From the NCBI GenBank assembly GCA_003163875.1, contig PLRK01000084.1:804-42012 (forward strand): DNA of 41,209 nucleotides, written 5' to 3'. The stretch's first letter is position 1. Each line of letters opens with the position of its first letter. The position numbers and the translations under genes are program-made. This document shows positions 1-8,366 of the stretch, in pieces. The stretch comes from Acidimicrobiaceae bacterium (lineage in GTDB: Bacteria > Actinomycetota > Acidimicrobiia > Acidimicrobiales > RAAP-2). Below the pieces are notes generated by a model. The model was not told where the DNA came from. It ran no database searches and was given only the letters and a program-made list of their open reading frames with translations.

Positions 1-3000
1 CGCACCGCGCAGCGTTCCCCCACGACGCCACTGATGAATATCTCACCGCCGGTGGCGCCATAACCAATGACGTTGCCAGCGATGATGTTCTCGTCGCTCG
101 CAAAGGTCGAGGTTACAGGAGACTTGATAATGATTCGCCCGCCTGATAAGCCCTTGCCGGCGTAATCATTCGCGTCGCCTACTAATCGAAGCGTCATGCC
201 CTTTGGCATGAACGCACCGAGACTCTGCCCCGATGATCCTTCGAGGTCAATTTGTATGTGATCATCGAGCAAGGTCCTCGCACCGAGAGCCCTGGTGATG
301 GCACTGCCAGTGAGCGTGCCGACGGCCCGATTGACGTTGCGGATCAGGCTCGACACACGTACCGGAACGTTCTTCGTGGCGGCGCTCAGCGCCGTGTCCA
401 TGAAGCGCCAGTCGAGAGCTGAATCGAGACCATGTTCTTGCTTCATGCTCTGGCGCCGTTGATCAGGTGCCACGGGTTCGAGCAGGGCGCGAAGATCGAG
501 ATCGCTGGTGGGATCGTCAACGTCGTCGACTCGCAAACGCGAAACATCGCCAATGACTTCATCGAGTGTCCTGGCTCCGAGCATGGAGAGATACTCACGT
601 ACCTCTTCGGCGATGAATTCAAAGAAGTTCTCGACGAATTCTGGTTTGCCGGTGAATCGCTCTCGTAGCAGTGGATTCTGTGTCGCAATGCCCACCGGAC
701 AGGTGTCGAGGTGACAGACCCTCATCATGACGCAACCCGACACGACGAGCGGTGCCGTCGCAAAACCAAATTCCTCGGCGCCTAACAACGCAGCGATGAC
801 GACGTCGCGTCCGGTCTTCAATTGCCCGTCCACCTGCACGACAACGCGACTACGCAGTCCATTTGAGGCCAAGGTTTGGTGCGTCTCGGCGAGGCCCATT
901 TCCCAAGGCGTGCCCGCGTGCTTGAGCGACGTCAACGGCGCGGCACCCGTACCACCGTCGTGCCCGGAGATGAGGATCACGTCCGCGTGAGCCTTCGCGA
1001 CTCCCGTCGCGATCGTACCCACCCCTTGCTCACTGACAAGCTTCACGTGGATACGAGCTTGATCGTTGGCGCTCTTGAGGTCGTAGATGAGTTGCTTCAG
1101 GTCCTCAATTGAGTAGATGTCGTGATGCGGCGGAGGTGAAATGAGACCAACGCCAGGAGTCGAGTGGCGAGTTTTAGCGATCCACGGGTAGACCTTGGAA
1201 CCGGGTAACTGGCCGCCCTCGCCCGGTTTCGCACCTTGTGCCATCTTGATTTGCAAGTCATCAGCGTTGACGAGGTAACGGCTGGTAACCCCGAATCGTC
1301 CAGACGCCACCTGCTTGATCGCCGAACGACGGTTGTTCATTGGATCAGCAGTGTCGTAGCGCTCATCATCTTCGCCGCCCTCTCCGGTATTGGACTTACC
1401 ACCAATACGGTTCATGGCTATCGCGAGCGTCGAGTGCGCCTCTTCGGAGATTGAACCGTAGGACATCGCACCACTCGAGAATCGCTTGATGATCGACGAA
1501 GCGCTTTCAACTTCATCGAGTGTAAGAGGCGTCGCGCTGGGTACGAACTGCAGCAGGCTTCGCAGCGTCATTTTTCCGCTCGCTTGATCGTCGACGAGCT
1601 TCGTGTACTCCTTGAAGATGTCGAATCGCTTCGCTCGCGTGGCATGTTGCAGTTTCTGAACAGTTTGCGGATTGAAGAGGTGGAGTTCGCCGTCACGACG
1701 CCACTGATATTCTCCCCGATTGGAGATCTCGAGCGGGACGCCGAGAGGCGGTTCGTAGGCGTCGCGATGCATCGCGAGGACGTCATTGGCAATGTGTTCG
1801 AGCGTGATACCACCAATGCGCGAATGAAAACCCGGGAAGTATTTCGTGAGTACACCCTCGGAGATTCCAACGGCTTCAAAGAGGTGTGACCCCACGTAAC
1901 TTGCGACCGTCGAGACCCCCATCTTCGACATGGTCTTGACGATGCCCTTATTGAGTGCCTTACCGTATTGATATCGAGCTTCGAAACCGCTCAATTCGCT
2001 GAGTTCACCCTCTTGAATCAGCGCGTCGATTGAGTCATAGGCCAGATACGGACAGACCGCGGAGGCGCCAAAACCCAAGAGCAACGCCATGTGATGGACC
2101 TCTCGCACGTCACCTGCTTCGAGCACGAGGGCCGCACTTGTTCGTAGGTGTTCGTGCACGAGTCGGTGGTGCACCGCTGAGGTGAGCAGGAGGCTGGGAA
2201 TAGCGGCGTGCGTCGCTGAGATATTCCGATCGGACATGATGATGATGTTGGCGCCCGAGCGCACGTACGCAACGACTTGGTCGCAGACTTCGTCGATTGC
2301 TCTGGCGAGGCGCTTCGAGGAAGTGTCACTGCCCGACGCTTCAAAGAGACCGTCAACCACCACGGATGAAAAACCCTGTAGTTGGGTGTTCTCGTGGATG
2401 TAGCGGATCTTCGCCAACTCGTCGGTCGAGAGGACTGGCGACGCGAGAACGATCTGGTGAGCGTGTTCAGGCGTTTCACTCAGGAGATTCTCCTCCCCCC
2501 CGATCGCCACCCTCGTCGACGTGACGAGCTCTTCACGTATGGCATCGAGCGGCGGGTTCGTCACCTGTGCGAAAAGTTGGGTGAAGTAGTCAAAGAGTGA
2601 GCGAGGCTGGCGCGAAAGCACGGGTAAGGTCGCGTCCGAGCCCATCGATCCAATCGGTTCTTCACTGACCTGGGCCATATGGCGCACGATGAGACGCAAG
2701 TCTTCTTCGCTGTAGCCAAAATTCTTCTGGTGCCGGTGCACGGAGGCGTGACTCGCGACCAGCATTGGTCGAGCATCGAGTTCGTCGAGTGACACTTGCT
2801 GTTCGTCGAGCCACTCCCCGTACGGGGCATTTTTTGCGAGCGTGCTCTTGAGTTCTTCGTCGTCGATGATCCGACCTTGTTCGATGTCCACGAGGAACAC
2901 TCGCCCAGGTTGGAGGCGACCCTTTCGTTCAATATTGGAAGGGTCAACCGGAAGAACGCCGACTTCGCTCGCGAAGATGACGCGCTGGTCCTTCGTAACC

Positions 3001-4079
3001 CAGTAGCGCGCGGGTCGCAGTCCATTGCGGTCCAATACCGCGCCGACAACCTTTCCGTCGCAGAACGACACTGACGCGGGGCCGTCCCACGGCTCCATCA
3101 GGGCGGCGTGGTAGCGATAGAAGTCGCGCCGTTCGGCACTCATCGCCGTTGAACGCTCCCACGCCTCGGGGATCATCATCAAAATGGCGTGCGGAAGCGA
3201 TCGACCCGACTGCACGAGAAGCTCGACGACTTCGTCGAAACTGGCCGAATCGCTCATGTTCTCGGTGATGATCGGCGTCAACTGTTCGACGGGCAACGGA
3301 AGCAGGGGGCTCTTCAGGGTTGTCTCGCGCGCCGTCATCCAATTTCGGTTGCCGCGCACGGTATTTATCTCACCATTGTGCGAGATGTAACGAAATGGCT
3401 GGGCCAAGTCCCAGCGTGGCAGCACGTTGGTCGAAAACCGACTGTGCACCACGGCAATAGCGGACGTGAGCAACTCGTTGTGTAGGTCGTCGAAATAGTG
3501 TCGCAACTGGGGTGCGGAGAGCATTCCTTTGAAAATCAGCACGTTGGGTGAGCACGACGAGGCGTAGATATCGAACTGGTGCTCGAGCACCTTTCGCGCG
3601 GCGAACATGGAGCGTTCCAAGTCCGCCGTGGGATCGCTCCTCGTGATCAACTGATGCACGAACTCAGGTTCGCTGCTCGCCGACGTCGGACCGAGGATCG
3701 ATGAATTGACGGGCACGTCGCGCCATCCGATGCTTTGAAGACCGACGCTCGCGAGCACCGCGTCGATGTCAAGTCGGAGGGTGGGTACGTCGGTGCCCTT
3801 GGGAATCATCCAAAAGGCGACGCCGTAGTCGCCCTGGGCAGGGATATCAGGGCCAAACGCCTGTCGAATGAAGGCATCGGGCATCTGCACCAAGAGTCCA
3901 GCCCCGTCACCGGAATCAACGTCGGCGCCCGTGGCGCCCCGGTGCTCGAGATTCTCGAGGATCGTCAGGGCGTCAAGAACGGTGGCACGAGTCGGCTGGG
4001 CGGTCAAATCGGCCACAATGCCTACGCCACAGGCGTCGTGCTCAAAACTTGGGTCGTAGAGGGAAAGTTTATCTGTCAT
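1..4079 (-). CDS. gltB: Glutamate synthase (GOGAT) large subunit, 3' end cut by the window
   Basis: Large subunit of glutamate synthase. It frees ammonia from glutamine and uses it to turn 2-oxoglutarate into glutamate. One open frame gives 1359 codons; the family is about 1500 residues, so roughly the last 150 lie beyond position 1. The class II amidotransferase domain is N-terminal: Cys17, in the context HDACGVG, should become the catalytic N-terminal cysteine after removal of a 16-residue propeptide. The central and FMN domains follow. The [3Fe-4S] cysteines are C1116-x5-C1122-x4-C1127. The window ends inside the GXGG repeat domain (GERCAVR). The ATG at 4079 is preceded by AAGGAAA. The small subunit gltD would be expected just beyond the left edge. 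Family assignment is certain; no frameshift was seen. Confidence 0.97.
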   Translation of the reverse strand, partial: MTDKLSLYDPSFEHDACGVGIVADLTAQPTRATVLDALTILENLEHRGATGADVDSGDGAGLLVQMPDAFIRQAFGPDIPAQGDYGVAFWMIPKGTDVPTLRLDIDAVLASVGLQSIGWRDVPVNSSILGPTSASSEPEFVHQLITRSDPTADLERSMFAARKVLEHQFDIYASSCSPNVLIFKGMLSAPQLRHYFDDLHNELLTSAIAVVHSRFSTNVLPRWDLAQPFRYISHNGEINTVRGNRNWMTARETTLKSPLLPLPVEQLTPIITENMSDSASFDEVVELLVQSGRSLPHAILMMIPEAWERSTAMSAERRDFYRYHAALMEPWDGPASVSFCDGKVVGAVLDRNGLRPARYWVTKDQRVIFASEVGVLPVDPSNIERKGRLQPGRVFLVDIEQGRIIDDEELKSTLAKNAPYGEWLDEQQVSLDELDARPMLVASHASVHRHQKNFGYSEEDLRLIVRHMAQVSEEPIGSMGSDATLPVLSRQPRSLFDYFTQLFAQVTNPPLDAIREELVTSTRVAIGGEENLLSETPEHAHQIVLASPVLSTDELAKIRYIHENTQLQGFSSVVVDGLFEASGSDTSSKRLARAIDEVCDQVVAYVRSGANIIIMSDRNISATHAAIPSLLLTSAVHHRLVHEHLRTSAALVLEAGDVREVHHMALLLGFGASAVCPYLAYDSIDALIQEGELSELSGFEARYQYGKALNKGIVKTMSKMGVSTVASYVGSHLFEAVGISEGVLTKYFPGFHSRIGGITLEHIANDVLAMHRDAYEPPLGVPLEISNRGEYQWRRDGELHLFNPQTVQKLQHATRAKRFDIFKEYTKLVDDQASGKMTLRSLLQFVPSATPLTLDEVESASSIIKRFSSGAMSYGSISEEAHSTLAIAMNRIGGKSNTGEGGEDDERYDTADPMNNRRSAIKQVASGRFGVTSRYLVNADDLQIKMAQGAKPGEGGQLPGSKVYPWIAKTRHSTPGVGLISPPPHHDIYSIEDLKQLIYDLKSANDQARIHVKLVSEQGVGTIATGVAKAHADVILISGHDGGTGAAPLTSLKHAGTPWEMGLAETHQTLASNGLRSRVVVQVDGQLKTGRDVVIAALLGAEEFGFATAPLVVSGCVMMRVCHLDTCPVGIATQNPLLRERFTGKPEFVENFFEFIAEEVREYLSMLGARTLDEVIGDVSRLRVDDVDDPTSDLDLRALLEPVAPDQRRQSMKQEHGLDSALDWRFMDTALSAATKNVPVRVSSLIRNVNRAVGTLTGSAITRALGARTLLDDHIQIDLEGSSGQSLGAFMPKGMTLRLVGDANDYAGKGLSGGRIIIKSPVTSTFASDENIIAGNVIGYGATGGEIFISGVVGERCAV

Positions 4080-4114
4080 CGCGTTTCCTTGCGGGGCAAC
4101 GCTGACCCGCTCCA

Positions 4115-4120
4115 ACTATA
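4115..4120 (-). promoter_or_regulatory. Candidate -10 box of gltB (TATAGT)
   Basis: Reads TATAGT on the minus strand, five of six matches to TATAAT, 35 nt before the gltB ATG. It leaves room for a leader with the AAGGAAA ribosome site. No good -35 is visible. Confidence 0.45.
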
Positions 4121-4146
4121 CCGGAAAATGGTCATTCTTCGACGCC

Positions 4147-4152
4147 TACGCT
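4147..4152 (+). promoter_or_regulatory. Candidate -10 box of thiO (TACGCT), leaderless layout
   Basis: TACGCT fits the TAnnnT pattern and ends exactly 6 nt before the thiO GTG, which has no Shine-Dalgarno sequence. This is what a leaderless actinobacterial mRNA would show. Alone it is weak; it gains weight because the same layout recurs at several first genes in the window. Confidence 0.4.
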
Positions 4153-4158
4153 GGCTGC

Positions 4159-5232
4159 GTGGACACGGTACGAAATGACGTCGTGGTCGTGGGAGCCGGC
4201 ATCATTGGACTGACGACTGCGTTTCGGCTCCTGCGGGCGGGTCACGCGGTCACGCTCTTCGACCCCTCCCCCGCGAAGGGCGCTACGTTCGCGGCGGCCG
4301 GAATGATTGCCCCGAGTGCCGAAATCGCACCCGGAGAATTTTCCAATTACGAGTTGCAACGGGGCGCACTTGCTGCCTGGCGCGAACTCGCGAGCGATCT
4401 CGAGGAACTGACGGGCGAGCACTTGCGCATTGAGCAATGCGGGACCTTGCTCGTTGGCTGGGACGCGAGCGATCGACGACTGGTCGAACAGTTTGCTCGT
4501 GTCGCCCACGGATTTGGCGTTACGGCGACGCGAACGTCGCGCGAGGAGTGGCCCGACGCGTTCAACGCTCTTACTCCAAGGGTCGATGAGGGCTTATTCC
4601 TCGAAGGTGACGCGTGGATCGATCCCGATCAGGCGGTGCGAATACTGCAGGACGCGCTGTCGCTGCTGGGAGCCAAAATCATCGCCGACGAGGTCGTTCG
4701 TGTGGGCTCTGATGACGCGCTCGTGTGGGCGTGGTCCGAATCGGGCGAAGTACACGCTCGTTACGGAGTCATCGCGAGTGGCGCCCGGGGGTTGCCCGAA
4801 GGACTGTCGTCTCGTCACAACAATGTGGTTCGCCCGGTGCGCGGCGTGACGATCCGCGTCGAGGGTCTCGAGCGCAATGAACTTCCGACGGTGCGGTCCT
4901 TCGTCCGCGGACGCCCTTTTTATATGGTCAACCGACGAGACGGTTACGCCGTACTGGGCGCGAGCACGGACGAGCGAGGAGATTCCGTAATCGAGGCGGG
5001 CGAGCTATCTCGATTGTTGCGCGACGCGCTCGACCTCGTGCCTGCCCTCGAGAGCGCCACGGTACTCGAGACGCGCATTGGACTACGTCCCGCCAGCGCG
5101 AACCTTCAGCCGTTCTTCGAGGTTCTCGGTGAGTCTCGATGGGCGTGGTCCTCGGGCCACTATCGCCATGGCGTCACGCTCGCTCCCCTCGCCGCGAACG
5201 ACGCATTGCACTTCGTGCAAGGAACGCCGTGA
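4159..5232 (+). CDS. thiO: Glycine oxidase ThiO (FAD-dependent)
   Basis: 357-residue FAD-dependent amine oxidase of the DAO fold. It oxidises glycine to iminoglycine (dehydroglycine), the two-carbon/nitrogen donor for the thiazole ring of thiamine. The dinucleotide motif GAGIIG lies at residues 12-17, and a substrate-domain stretch, VRPVRGVTIRV, and a C-terminal GHYRHGVTLAP segment typical of ThiO are present. The GTG at 4159 gives the normal N-terminus a few residues before the Rossmann strand. The stop overlaps the thiS start by one base, so the two are probably translationally coupled. It is divergent from gltB. The thiS partner supports ThiO over a general D-amino-acid oxidase. Confidence 0.92.
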   Translation: MDTVRNDVVVVGAGIIGLTTAFRLLRAGHAVTLFDPSPAKGATFAAAGMIAPSAEIAPGEFSNYELQRGALAAWRELASDLEELTGEHLRIEQCGTLLVGWDASDRRLVEQFARVAHGFGVTATRTSREEWPDAFNALTPRVDEGLFLEGDAWIDPDQAVRILQDALSLLGAKIIADEVVRVGSDDALVWAWSESGEVHARYGVIASGARGLPEGLSSRHNNVVRPVRGVTIRVEGLERNELPTVRSFVRGRPFYMVNRRDGYAVLGASTDERGDSVIEAGELSRLLRDALDLVPALESATVLETRIGLRPASANLQPFFEVLGESRWAWSSGHYRHGVTLAPLAANDALHFVQGTP

Positions 5233-5426
5233 TGCTCGTCAATGGGGAGCATCACGTGCTTGAGCCGATGAGCGTGACGGCATTAGTGCAACACCTCGGC
5301 ATCGAGGCACGCGGCATTGCCGTAGCGCGCAATGGCGAGATCATTCGGCGCAGTGAATGGGGTTCGACCACGCTGATGCCCGAGGACCACGTGGAAATAG
5401 TGAGCGCCGCCGCAGGCGGCGCATAG
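5232..5426 (+). CDS. thiS: Sulfur carrier protein ThiS with an extra C-terminal alanine
   Basis: 64-residue ubiquitin-like sulfur carrier for thiazole synthesis. The fold signature is visible: an N-terminal VNGE strand, a central LGI..RGIAVARNGEII strand pair and a late EDHVEIVSAAAGG tail. ThiS normally ends in Gly-Gly, which is adenylated and converted to a thiocarboxylate. Here the codons are GGC GGC GCA TAG, so the predicted protein ends GGA. Either the alanine is removed after translation, as for other sulfur carriers made with a C-terminal extension, or the sequence is unusual. The ATG at 5232 overlaps the thiO stop (TGATG). thiG, thiE and thiF are not in the window. Confidence 0.9.
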   Translation: MLVNGEHHVLEPMSVTALVQHLGIEARGIAVARNGEIIRRSEWGSTTLMPEDHVEIVSAAAGGA

Positions 5427-5435
5427 GGGGAACAT

Positions 5436-5591
5436 ATGACGACGAATGAATTGCTCGAGGCACTCGACGAACGGATTCTCGAGGCGCTGCGGGCAAAAGC
5501 GACGGGCGAAACAGTGGCGTACCTTTGCGAAGCGAGGGCGTGGCTGACGCACCCCGATCAAGCCCACGGCGGACATCGACCGAGTGTCTAA
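5436..5591 (+). CDS. Small hypothetical protein, 51 residues
   Basis: Unrecognised short ORF between thiS and the tRNA gene. It starts with ATG behind an AGGGGGA ribosome site and begins 9 nt after the thiS stop, in the same direction. The first half is acidic and probably helical (ELLEALDERILEALRAKA). The tail is rich in His, Gly and Pro (HPDQAHGGHRPSV). It has one cysteine and no signal peptide or membrane segment. Position and ribosome site argue for a real gene in the thiO-thiS transcript. No function is proposed. Confidence 0.5.
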   Translation: MTTNELLEALDERILEALRAKATGETVAYLCEARAWLTHPDQAHGGHRPSV

Positions 5592-5619
5592 GGCGACTGC
5601 GGGTAGGATTGAACGTTCG

Positions 5620-5698
5620 CGGGCTGTGGCTTAGTTTGGTCTAGAGCGCTCGGCTGGGGGCCGAGAGATCGGGAGTTCAAATCTCCCCAGCCCGACCA
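5620..5698 (+). tRNA. tRNA-Pro(GGG)
   Basis: Full cloverleaf. The acceptor stem CGGGCTG pairs with CAGCCCG. The D-stem GCTT/GAGC contains one wobble pair. The anticodon stem CTCGG/CCGAG carries loop CTGGGGG, placing anticodon GGG at 5656-5658 with G37 next to it, as proline tRNAs have. The T stem is GGGAG/CTCCC with loop TTCAAAT. Discriminator A and an encoded CCA end it at 5698. It reads CCC and CCU codons. Confidence 0.95.
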
Positions 5699-5714
5699 AC
5701 CGACTAGGTTGCTC

Positions 5715-6701
5715 CTAGCGTGGAGCGTCGACGTTCGACGACAGAGGCGCGTCCTTGCTAGCTTTCGACGACCGCACGCGAATCCCGTAGCGTTGGCCCA
5801 CACCGGGATTCAGGTGTTTTGCCTGGTCATGAGTAAGTTGGACCCAGGTTGACGTCCCATCGTCACCGGCCAATACGACTCGAACCTCGAAGCCAAGCCG
5901 TATGACCTCACTGACCGTGGCGCTCTCGGCACCGTCGCCCAGCGACACGATCTCAAGTTCATGCGGTCGATAGCTGATACCACCGATGGACGTAATCGGA
6001 CCTAGGAACGAAGCGACGAAGTCGGTCGCGGGGTGGTCGTAGACGAACGACGGCCTTCCCGCTTGTTCGATGCGACCGCTATTTAAGATGACCAGTCGGT
6101 CCGCAATCTCCATCGCCTCGACCTGATCGTGGGTGACCAAGATAGTCGTGATACCCACCTCCTGCTGCAACGTGCGCACCCAACTTCGTAGTTCGGCGCG
6201 AACTTGAGCGTCCAGCGCCGCGAACGGTTCGTCCAACAACAACACGTCCGGTTTGATCGCAAGCGCGCGCGCCAACGCCATTCGCTGGCGTTGACCACCG
6301 GACAATTGGTGCGGGTACTGATCAGCGAATTCCTCCAGGCGAACGAGGCGAAGCAGTTCGTCAACTTGCTCTCGACGTTGCGCACGCGCGACGTGCTGTA
6401 CCTTCAAACCGTAGGCGACGTTCTCGCGCAGCGACAGATGTCGAAAGGGGGCGTAGTCCTGAAAGCAGAAGCCAATGTGTCGGTCGCGGGCGGGGGTGTT
6501 GGTGACGTCACGTCCGGCGAGCGAGACTCGTCCGCTATCGAGTGGGGTTAATCCCGCGATGATGCGAAGGAGCGTGGACTTTCCTGAACCCGACGGCCCC
6601 AGCAGAGCCGTCAACTCGCCTTCGTTCACGATGTCGCTGATGTCGTCAAGCACCAGACGACCTCCGAACGATTTGGTGACGCCGCTATACGAAACTGACA
6701 T
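5715..6701 (-). CDS. cysA: Sulfate/thiosulfate ABC importer, ATP-binding subunit
   Basis: 328-residue ATPase that drives sulfate import through CysT/CysW. Visible motifs in order are Walker A GPSGSGKST, Q-loop FCFQD, signature LSGGQRQR, Walker B VLLLDEPFAALD and the switch histidine in THD. A C-terminal TOBE-like regulatory segment follows (residues about 240-310). The start is the ATG at 6701, behind GGAAAGGAAA; an upstream in-frame start at 6737 would put extra residues inside cysW. It overlaps the cysW end by 17 nt. Sulfate specificity is inferred from the operon. Confidence 0.93.
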   Translation of the reverse strand: MSVSYSGVTKSFGGRLVLDDISDIVNEGELTALLGPSGSGKSTLLRIIAGLTPLDSGRVSLAGRDVTNTPARDRHIGFCFQDYAPFRHLSLRENVAYGLKVQHVARAQRREQVDELLRLVRLEEFADQYPHQLSGGQRQRMALARALAIKPDVLLLDEPFAALDAQVRAELRSWVRTLQQEVGITTILVTHDQVEAMEIADRLVILNSGRIEQAGRPSFVYDHPATDFVASFLGPITSIGGISYRPHELEIVSLGDGAESATVSEVIRLGFEVRVVLAGDDGTSTWVQLTHDQAKHLNPGVGQRYGIRVRSSKASKDAPLSSNVDAPR

Positions 6702-7500
6702 GTCGTTTCCTTTCCAGTCGGTGTCGCGCCACGCCAATGAAGACGAGGACGATCACCGAGACGAGGGCGAGGAGAAGGGCGCCCACGAACCCTTGATAAG
6801 CGTTGAAACTCTCGAAATTGGCCCCAATATTGAGCGTCAGCGTTTGTGTGATCAGCGCAATGTTGCCCGAGACGATCAGCACCGCCCCGTATTCTCCCAG
6901 TACTCGAGCAAGGGTGAGGGTCACGCCGTACGCCGCGGCCCACGCGATAGAACGCATGGTGATAGTGAAGAAGATTCGCGAAGGCTTCGCACCGAGCGTC
7001 GCCGCGGTCTGTTCCTGGTGGTCGCCTACTTCACGGAGTAGCGGTATCACTTGACGCGAAACGAGCGGCAGTGATACGAACACCGACGCGAGGACGATCG
7101 CCGGATACGAGAACATGATGCGCAGTCCCGCCGCCGCGAACGCGGATCCGAACCATCCGTTTTGAGCGTACGCCAATTCGAGAATCAGCCCCACGATGAT
7201 GGGTGAGATCGCGAGCGGGATGTCAATGATCACGTCGATGAATCGACTGAGTGGCGAAGGATGCCGGACGATCCACATCGATACTCCCACGCCGAACAGC
7301 ACGTTGAGCGGCACCGCGAGCACGACGACCTTTAGAGAAAGAATAATGGCAAGGTCCATGGCGTGGTCGTGCAGCGCGATCCAAAATTGGCCCCATCCGT
7401 GGCTTAGGGCCTGCTGGAAGACAAAACCGAGAGGCAATGCAAGTAGAGCGCCAACGTAGACGATCACGAGGGATCGAAGAAGAATCGAGGGACGTTTCAT
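6685..7500 (-). CDS. cysW: Sulfate ABC importer permease CysW
   Basis: 271-residue inner-membrane permease with about six hydrophobic segments. The cytoplasmic EAA-type loop that docks on CysA is visible (QTAATLGAKPSRIFFTIT), followed by the family hallmark ARVLGEYGAVLIVSGN. The ATG at 7500 overlaps the cysT stop in an ATGA junction. It pairs with CysT to form the channel. A molybdate permease is less likely because there are two permease genes and a sulfate-type binding protein. Confidence 0.92.
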   Translation of the reverse strand: MKRPSILLRSLVIVYVGALLALPLGFVFQQALSHGWGQFWIALHDHAMDLAIILSLKVVVLAVPLNVLFGVGVSMWIVRHPSPLSRFIDVIIDIPLAISPIIVGLILELAYAQNGWFGSAFAAAGLRIMFSYPAIVLASVFVSLPLVSRQVIPLLREVGDHQEQTAATLGAKPSRIFFTITMRSIAWAAAYGVTLTLARVLGEYGAVLIVSGNIALITQTLTLNIGANFESFNAYQGFVGALLLALVSVIVLVFIGVARHRLERKRHVSFV

Positions 7501-8366
7501 CCGCGTCTCCTCGCCAGGCGACGAGCGACCACGTTGCTTACGATCAGAACGCACAGGGCACCCACCAAGAGCAACATGGCGACCGAAGCGGCGGCGGCAT
7601 TTTGACCCGACGAGACCAATGAATAGACGTAAGAACTCGCAATCTCGCTGTGGTAGGGAATGTTGTTCGAGATGAACACCACCGATCCGTATTCTCCCAA
7701 CGCACGAGCGAAGGCAAGCCCAGTACCAGTGAGAAGCGCGGGCATAATGGCGGGCAAGGTGATGGTGCGAAACACGTAAAAAGAAGATGCGCCCAGTGTT
7801 GATGCTGCAGCTTCCGCGTCAATCGTGAGTGACTCGAGCACGGGCTCGACGGAGCGGACACTGAAAGGCAGCGTGACGAACATGATTGCGACCGTCACAC
7901 CAATCCAGGTTCCGGTGATGTTGACGTGGAAGGGCGAATGAGGTCCGTACAAGGTGTAGAAGGTGATACCGGCGACGACGGTGGGCAGCGCGAAAGGCAA
8001 GTCAATAATTGCGTTGAGCGCGCTGCGTCCGATGAAACGATCCCTCACGAGCACGTAGGCCGTCGCGGTCCCCGCAATTGCGTTCACCATCGCCGCGACG
8101 AATGAGCACAACACGGTCAGCTTGATTGCGTCCAGCGCCTCAGTGCTTGTCGCCTGTGACCAGAATGACCCAAGCCCACCCTTGAAGGCGTTGTCGACCA
8201 GGGCGGCGACTGGAATCAGAATCAACAAACTTAGATAGCCAACGACGAGTGACTTTCCCGTAATGGACTTCGCCGAATCGAGTCCGGCCGAGCGAAGTCC
8301 CGACCACCACGGTTGTGGTGGTCGGGCAACTTCGACGTCTAAAGAATTAGTTGGCGCGACCGGCAA
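7497..8366 (-). CDS. cysT: Sulfate ABC importer permease CysT
   Basis: 289-residue permease with a cytoplasmic N-terminus of about 40 residues and then several membrane segments. The EAA loop reads EAAASTLGASSFYVFRT and is followed by ARALGEYGSVVFIS, closely paralleling CysW. The best start is TTG at 8366, which has GGAGG just upstream and overlaps the sbp 3' end by 20 nt; no nearby ATG or GTG fits the frame. The four-gene order sbp-cysT-cysW-cysA and the tight overlaps point to one transcript. Confidence 0.92.
   Translation of the reverse strand: MPVAPTNSLDVEVARPPQPWWSGLRSAGLDSAKSITGKSLVVGYLSLLILIPVAALVDNAFKGGLGSFWSQATSTEALDAIKLTVLCSFVAAMVNAIAGTATAYVLVRDRFIGRSALNAIIDLPFALPTVVAGITFYTLYGPHSPFHVNITGTWIGVTVAIMFVTLPFSVRSVEPVLESLTIDAEAAASTLGASSFYVFRTITLPAIMPALLTGTGLAFARALGEYGSVVFISNNIPYHSEIASSYVYSLVSSGQNAAAASVAMLLLVGALCVLIVSNVVARRLARRRG

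Noticed and set aside
4080-4158. TPP riboswitch before thiO
   Set aside because: The gap is only 79 nt and no conserved thi-box sequence is visible; thiO appears leaderless.
5702-5718. CTAGG/CCTAG hairpin after the tRNA as a terminator
   Set aside because: The stem is only 5 bp with no T-run, too weak to support a call.
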